Assembly (NCBI GenBank): GCA_016713175.1
Contig: JADJPQ010000007.1
Location: 124,001-188,000 of the forward strand
Direction: 5' to 3'
Length of the DNA: 64,000 nucleotides
From: Planctomycetota bacterium
GTDB lineage: Bacteria; Planctomycetota; UBA1135; UBA2386
Of the stretch, positions 59,829 through 64,000 are shown piece by piece. The notes under the pieces were generated by a model. It was given only the letters and a program-made list of their open reading frames with translations. It was not told the DNA's origin and made no database searches. Made by a program: the position numbers and the translations under genes. Every line of letters begins with the position of its first letter. The first letter of the stretch is position 1.

Positions 59829-61871
59829 CTAGCGTGCGTCGCCCCGGCCGTCGTGGGTGTGGCCCAGGGCGCGGCCACGGACCGGTTCGTGGGCGCCACC
59901 GGCTGGGGCCCAGGTCAACTGCAACGCGGCGCCGCCGGCCTTGTTGAACCAGTCGATCGTCAGCGGGTGCACGCCGGCGGCCAGCGCGATCAGCCCGGTC
60001 TTTTCTTCGGCGCCATGCAGGCCGTCATGGTCGACGACGACCTGGCCGGCGATCGACAGCCGCGAGCCGTCGTCGGACGTCAGGGCGAACTCGTAGACCG
60101 CGGTCTCGGGAACGTGCAGAAAACCCCGGTACCGGCGCGCTTCGAACTCGGCGGCCGGAGCCCGTTCGTCCAGATCGGCCACCCGAAAGGTCGCATCGGC
60201 AGTCCGATCGGCGACCGCCGGCAGCACGTCGAACGAACCGCGCCAGACATCGCATTGCAGTCCGGCGGGCGGGTTGGCGATCTCGACCGGCGGCGCGGGC
60301 GCGACGCGTTCGAACGTCCGGCTGGCCTTCGGTCCGACCGCCGCGCCGCGATGGAACGTTCTTGCGGTGATGGTCGTGGTGGCGGTCAGCAGCAGCGAGT
60401 CCGGGAACCGCGGCGAGTTTGCCGCCGGCTCCTTGTCATCCAGCGTGTACCGGACCTCAAGGTCCGCATGTGGCGCCTTGGCGCGTACGTGCAGCGTGTC
60501 GGTGAAGATCGGGGCGGCGGCGAGGAGTTCCGGCTGGCGGTAGACGATCGGTTCGCCGGCCAGGTCCAGCGTGATCACCGGGCACAGCGGATCGGTCGGC
60601 TCGCGCGGCAGCAGCATGCGCAGGCCATCGGCATCGCGAGAGCAGGTGATCTCGACGTCACCGGCGCGGGCCGCCGTCACCGCGTTGCCGACGCCAGGCA
60701 CGTGCAGCACGCCATCCGCGGGCCAGTCGAACACCTGCAGGAAGACGCGGGTGTGGTCGCCGTCGCGGCGCCAGGTGCTGCGTCCCCACGGCAAGGCGCC
60801 GAACAGGCTCGCCTGCGTGCCGTGGATCGATTCGCCATGGCGGTCCATCCAGGCACCGATCGCCGCCAGCCGTTCGACCGCGAGCTCGGGGAACGTGCCA
60901 TCGGCGCGCGGCCCGACGTTCAGCAGCAGGTTGCCGCCTTTGCTGGCGACATCGACCAGCGTCCGGATCAGTTCGGTCGGCGATTTCCAGGCGGTGTCGG
61001 CCGCGTTCCAGCCCCAGTGCCGGTTCATCGTCATGCACGACTCCCAATCGACGCCGGGCAGGCCTGCTGCCGGCACTTCCTGTTCGGGCGTGCCGAAGTC
61101 ACCGACGTAGCCGCCGCCCTTGGTCATGCCCGCCATGCCGGCGCGACCGACGTCGACGCGATTGTTGACCAGCACATCCGGCTGCAGCGAACGACAGAGG
61201 TGGTAGAGCGCCTGGCCGTGCGTGTGATTCCACGTCGCCTCCCATTCACCGTCGAACCACATCACGTCGATCTTGCCGTAGGCGGTCAGCAGTTCCTTGA
61301 CCTGGCCATGCAGGAAATCGAGGTAGCGGGAGAACCGCGCGTCGTCGGTGCCCCGATCCGTCTCCCAACCGCGGCGCGGCAGGTAGTCGGGGTGGTGCCA
61401 GTCCATGATCGAGTGATAGAGACCAAAGCGCAGGCCATGGCGGCGGCACGCGGCGCCGAGTTCGGCGATGGCATCGCGGCGCCACGGCGAGCCACCGACG
61501 TCCCAGTCGGTCAGTTGCGAATCGAACAGGCCGAAACCGTCATGGTGCTTGGTCGTGATCACCACGTAGCGCATGCCGGCGGCCTTGGCCATCCGCGCCC
61601 AGGCGTCGGCGTCGAAGCCGGTCGGGTTCCACTGCTCGCGGAACTTCTCGTACTCGCCGAGCGGGATCCTCGCCGAGTCGCGGATCCACTCGCCATAGTC
61701 GGTCTTGCCCTGCCAGGCGCCGGCCGGGAGCGCGTAGAGGCCCCAGTGCAGAAACAGCCCGAAGCGGGCCTCGCGCCACCACGCCATCCGGTCGACCTGC
61801 ATCGTCGGCGCAGGTGGGGCCTGGGAGCACGCAGACAACAACGACAACAACCATGGCTGCCAACGGCGCAT
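59829..61871 (-). CDS. Secreted alpha-L-fucosidase (GH29) with PA14 and beta-hexosaminidase-like C-terminal domains
   Basis: The 680-residue lipoprotein ('MRRWQPWLLSLLSACSQ', Cys15) begins with the GH29 barrel: 'REARFGLFLHWGLYALPAG', 'YVVITTKHHDGFGLFDSQLTDWDV', the nucleophile Asp207 in 'IDVMWFDGEW', and 'SKGGNLLLNVGPRADG'. After the barrel (to about 420) come a beta-sandwich with 'VRYTLDDKEPAANSP' (a chitobiase/beta-hexosaminidase C-terminal type) and a PA14-like region with 'YEFALTSDDGSRLSIAGQVVVDHDGLH'. PA14 binds carbohydrate, so the enzyme would act on fucosylated polysaccharide such as algal fucoidan. The acid/base residue was not located. It is probably the first gene of an operon with the HEAT-like and CAP genes. 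Confidence 0.9.
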   Translation of the reverse strand: MRRWQPWLLSLLSACSQAPPAPTMQVDRMAWWREARFGLFLHWGLYALPAGAWQGKTDYGEWIRDSARIPLGEYEKFREQWNPTGFDADAWARMAKAAGMRYVVITTKHHDGFGLFDSQLTDWDVGGSPWRRDAIAELGAACRRHGLRFGLYHSIMDWHHPDYLPRRGWETDRGTDDARFSRYLDFLHGQVKELLTAYGKIDVMWFDGEWEATWNHTHGQALYHLCRSLQPDVLVNNRVDVGRAGMAGMTKGGGYVGDFGTPEQEVPAAGLPGVDWESCMTMNRHWGWNAADTAWKSPTELIRTLVDVASKGGNLLLNVGPRADGTFPELAVERLAAIGAWMDRHGESIHGTQASLFGALPWGRSTWRRDGDHTRVFLQVFDWPADGVLHVPGVGNAVTAARAGDVEITCSRDADGLRMLLPREPTDPLCPVITLDLAGEPIVYRQPELLAAAPIFTDTLHVRAKAPHADLEVRYTLDDKEPAANSPRFPDSLLLTATTTITARTFHRGAAVGPKASRTFERVAPAPPVEIANPPAGLQCDVWRGSFDVLPAVADRTADATFRVADLDERAPAAEFEARRYRGFLHVPETAVYEFALTSDDGSRLSIAGQVVVDHDGLHGAEEKTGLIALAAGVHPLTIDWFNKAGGAALQLTWAPAGGAHEPVRGRALGHTHDGRGDAR

Positions 61872-62382
61872 CGGCGCACGTTAGGGTCGCGCGCAGCGGC
61901 GCGCGAGTCCAAGCCGGCGACGTTCGAGCGCGGCAGTGCCGGCGTCACGTGAACAAGCCGATCGTCACGAGTGCCACCCCGTCGCTTGGCAACCACACAC
62001 TGCGGTTCCAGCGCGCGAGGCCAGGCAATTGCTCGCTCCCGGAGCCGTGAACCCGCCGGCGGCGAGCAGGTCGCCGTTCAGCAGGGCACGCCTCCCGCGC
62101 ACTGAGGAGGCGCACGGCGCGGACACGGTGCGGCGTCGACGCCGTTGGTCGACCAACGCGCGAATCCCGGCCGCTGGACTGCGACTCCGGAAGTGCTGGT
62201 GCGGGCGGGTTTTCCACCAATGCGGGCGAACCGAGGTTCCGCCGGAAGCGCGGCCGACCCGCGTCGCAGCCAGCCCGCACGCCCGAAGACCTTCGATAAC
62301 GGGCCCGGTCCTTCCGTGGTCTTCAGTGCCTGGATGGCCTGACCCACCCCCGGGTCGGGCCTGGCAAACCCAAGGTAGAGCG
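61872..62382. other. Intergenic region without recognised gene
   Basis: These 511 bp separate the divergent fucosidase and secreted-protein genes. Frames are open on both strands only because the DNA is GC-rich; none has a signal peptide, ribosome site or protein-like composition. Regulatory sites for both flanking genes would lie here; none was recognised. A ribosome site 'aaggtagag' is at the right end and belongs to the next gene. Confidence 0.6.
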
Positions 62383-62898
62383 ATGCTCCGAAACTTCTTC
62401 CTGACCATGGCAGGGTTCGTGCTGGCCACGGCTGCGGCAACCGCGCAGCGTGCCAGCGTCGTCAGTGTCGACACCGAGCACCACTGCATCGTGGTGAAGC
62501 TCGGCGAGGCCGAGTACAAGCTCGACGCGACCAAGGTCACGTTGCTCGACCGCGAGGGCAAGGTGGCCAAGCTCGCGGATTTCGCTGCCAAGGACAAGGT
62601 CATGGCAACGATGACTGACGGCCAGATCACCAGCATCCAGAAGCTGGCGAGCGACCTGCGCGTGACCGCGAGTCCGACGGACGGCAAGGTCGTCAAGATC
62701 ATCGTGGCCAAGGACCAGATCGTCGTGCGGTGCGGTGAGTCCGAACACACCGCCGAGGCAAGCAAGGTCAAACTGCTCGACTCGAAGGGCAACCCCACTC
62801 CTCTCGCCACGTTCGCTGCGGGGGACCGGGTCAGTGTCACGCTGTCCGACGGCGTGGTGACCGTCATTCAACGCATCGATCCGATGCTGTCACTGTGA
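62383..62898 (+). CDS. Small secreted protein with a duplicated domain
   Basis: ATG 62383 follows 'aaggtagagcg', a good ribosome site, and gives 171 residues with a signal peptide ('MLRNFFLTMAGFVLATAAAT'). The mature part is two copies of a 65-70-residue unit: first copy '...IVVKLGEAEYKLDATKVTLL' with 'DFAAKDKVMATMTDGQITSIQKL', second copy '...IVVRCGESEHTAEASKVKLL' with 'TFAAGDRVSVTLSDGVVTVIQRI'. The repeats are beta-rich and resemble small SH3- or OB-like barrels. No family is recognised. Confidence 0.75.
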   Translation: MLRNFFLTMAGFVLATAAATAQRASVVSVDTEHHCIVVKLGEAEYKLDATKVTLLDREGKVAKLADFAAKDKVMATMTDGQITSIQKLASDLRVTASPTDGKVVKIIVAKDQIVVRCGESEHTAEASKVKLLDSKGNPTPLATFAAGDRVSVTLSDGVVTVIQRIDPMLSL

Positions 62899-63456
62899 CC
62901 GTACTGAACTGCTGGGCCGGCGGTGCGGCCGTCGGCGGAATCAGGGAGCGTCGAAAGGCTCCTTGATTGCCGCTGCTCCGTGCCGCCGGCCGCTGTTTCA
63001 TCCCGTCGGGCGGACCCGGCTGCGGTGCGACCTGCGCGTCGCCAACGCACTTGGTCGGCCCGGGGCGATTCCCCGTTCGGCAGCGTTGTTGCTGCCCTTG
63101 GGGCGATCCGATGCACTCACCTCCGGAACAACACGAATGGCAGGGCGCGGACATCGACTTCGCCGCGCGGCTGCTGGCGCTGCTGGGCCAACGCCGCCAG
63201 GCCGAACGCGCGGTGCGGCTGACGCGTCTGCTGCAGTCGTGGCTCCCCTTGCCTGGGTGCCGACCCGATGCGTCGGGCGGCTCGAGACCCAGGGGCCGAT
63301 GGAGCTCGGCGATCGAGATCCTGCGAGCCCGCTTCGAGCGCGATCTGGCGCACCCGTGAGGTCGGGCTGGCGCTCGCGGACCGTGACGCAGCCGCGTCGT
63401 TTGCTCCGCCCCGGCACCGGGGGGTCCAGAGCCTGGCAGCGGCGCGCACCTACGCG
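62899..63456. other. Intergenic region with one doubtful short ORF
   Basis: These 558 bp lie between two convergent genes. Apart from the short ORF at 63111-63359 no gene or repeat is evident. Arginine-rich open frames on both strands are side-effects of the high GC content. A terminator between the convergent genes would be expected but no clear hairpin with a T-tract was found. Confidence 0.5.
63111..63359 (+). CDS. Doubtful 82-residue ORF
   Basis: ATG 63111 is preceded by 'ttggggcg'. The frame encodes 'MHSPPEQHEWQGADIDFAAR' and an amphipathic helix 'LLALLGQRRQAERAVRLTRL', then a Pro/Gly-rich stretch and a second helix 'SSAIEILRARFERDLAHP'. No signal peptide, no family, and normal arginine bias of this DNA. 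It may be a small regulator or a chance frame. Confidence 0.3.
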   Translation: MHSPPEQHEWQGADIDFAARLLALLGQRRQAERAVRLTRLLQSWLPLPGCRPDASGGSRPRGRWSSAIEILRARFERDLAHP

Positions 63457-64000
63457 TCAGGTTCCCGCGCCGTAGCTGGCGGCAAGCCGGGCGCGCAACA
63501 GCTTGACGCCGCGGCACAGGTTGACGCGGACCGAGCCCGGCGTCATTGCCAGGCGCTCGCCGATCTCGGGTCCCGACAGGCCGGCGACGAACCGCAACAG
63601 CAGCGGTTCGCGATAGGTCGCGGGCAACCCGCGGATCGTCGCCAGGATCTCGTCGGCCTCGAGCACATCCACACTGGCGGTGGTCGCCGGCAGCGCGTCC
63701 ATGTCTCCGGCCGCAGGTGCGCGGCGCAGCGCGGCGCTGGCATTTCGGGCCCGGTTGCGGGCGATGGTGCACAGCCACGCGGCAAAACCATCGTCGCTGC
63801 GCAGAGATGGCAGCGCGGCAAGCGCCGCGAGCGCAACCTCCTGCAGCAGGTCCTCGGCGTGCACCGCCGGCAGGACCGACAGGATGACGGCGTACGCCAT
63901 CGGCCCGTAGCGGCGCCAGAGCAGCGCGAAAGCGGCGCGGTCGCCGAGCCGCGCGCGGCGCACCAAGTCGGCGACCGGCGGCTCACCGTCCGGACTGGGA
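63457..64000 (-). CDS. ECF sigma factor, 5' end beyond the window
   Basis: At least 181 residues are visible. The frame has no start codon that is clearly the real one: a TTG at 63966 is possible, but the frame continues to the edge with 'GEPPVADLVRRARLGDRAAF', which looks like the normal beginning of region 1/2. Region 2 is 'EDLLQEVALAALAALPSLRSDDGFAAWLCTIARNRARN' and region 4 'LPATYREPLLLRFVAGLSGPEIGERLAMTPGSVRVNLCRGVKLLRARL'. It is a typical ECF factor. Since it is cut, neighbours such as an anti-sigma gene cannot be seen. Confidence 0.88.
   Translation of the reverse strand, partial: PSPDGEPPVADLVRRARLGDRAAFALLWRRYGPMAYAVILSVLPAVHAEDLLQEVALAALAALPSLRSDDGFAAWLCTIARNRARNASAALRRAPAAGDMDALPATTASVDVLEADEILATIRGLPATYREPLLLRFVAGLSGPEIGERLAMTPGSVRVNLCRGVKLLRARLAASYGAGT

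Noticed and set aside
62864..63778. 304-codon minus-strand frame across the intergenic region and the last sigma gene
   Set aside because: It is in the wrong frame relative to the sigma factor and is arginine-rich throughout.

Overview
The window is high-GC bacterial DNA with a planctomycete-like character. The evidence is indirect. There is a sigma factor of the 'VYqDLRqLAa...TALVHEvwmRL' type beside a 1,298-residue Ser/Thr kinase with a beta-propeller-like C-terminus. There are five sigma-70-type genes in 64 kb, two of them with membrane anti-sigma-like partners. Secreted proteins are numerous: kelch-like, BNR-like, prenyltransferase-fold, CAP, GH29 and di-haem peroxidase. An acidobacterial or related origin cannot be excluded from sequence alone. 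No rRNA, tRNA, insertion sequence, phage module or CRISPR array was recognised.

Layout. 1-9.5 kb: end of a parvulin-like PPIase, a TraB-domain protein fused to GspG-like repeats, a PhyH-type oxygenase, an M28 peptidase, TerC, RqcH, Ndk, and a decayed partial second copy of ndk beside a coiled-coil lipoprotein. 9.5-13.6 kb: an ECF sigma / anti-sigma / secreted-protein operon and hslU. 13.8-20.1 kb: an accessory block, lower in GC over much of its length. It opens with 15 perfect CCATC repeats inside the N-terminus of a sigma-factor-like gene and continues with a Cys-rich secreted protein, lipoproteins and a membrane protein with carboxypeptidase-regulatory-like domains. 20.1-23.6 kb: a secreted protein, an Xre-ImmA regulator/protease with a PIN-domain partner and a near-perfect operator-like palindrome, and a broken subtilase. 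23.6-34.3 kb: sigma factor, kinase, and three secreted proteins. 34.5-42.5 kb: housekeeping ribH-nusB-ftsY with a translationally overlapping O-antigen-ligase/TPR gene, then CheR, a PP2C phosphatase and an HDOD protein. 42.7-55 kb: signal peptidase, SDR, FAH hydrolase, prenyltransferase-fold protein, a frameshifted BNR-repeat lipoprotein, a second sigma/anti-sigma operon, a DapC-like aminotransferase, rhodanese with a dead lipoprotein gene, and a second kelch-like protein. 55-64 kb: MauG-like peroxidase, TPR-DUF2911, CAP, HEAT-like and alpha-L-fucosidase genes, a duplicated-domain secreted protein, and a fifth sigma factor cut by the window end.

Genes are packed tightly, and ATGA, GTGA or TGATG stop/start overlaps occur at most operon junctions, so translational coupling looks common. 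The most notable points are the candidate phase-variable sigma-like gene at 13.9 kb, a C-terminal module that appears to be shared by up to five secreted proteins, the Xre-ImmA/PIN module, and a cluster of gene remnants (ndk copy, subtilase, lipocalin-like lipoprotein, BNR frameshift).
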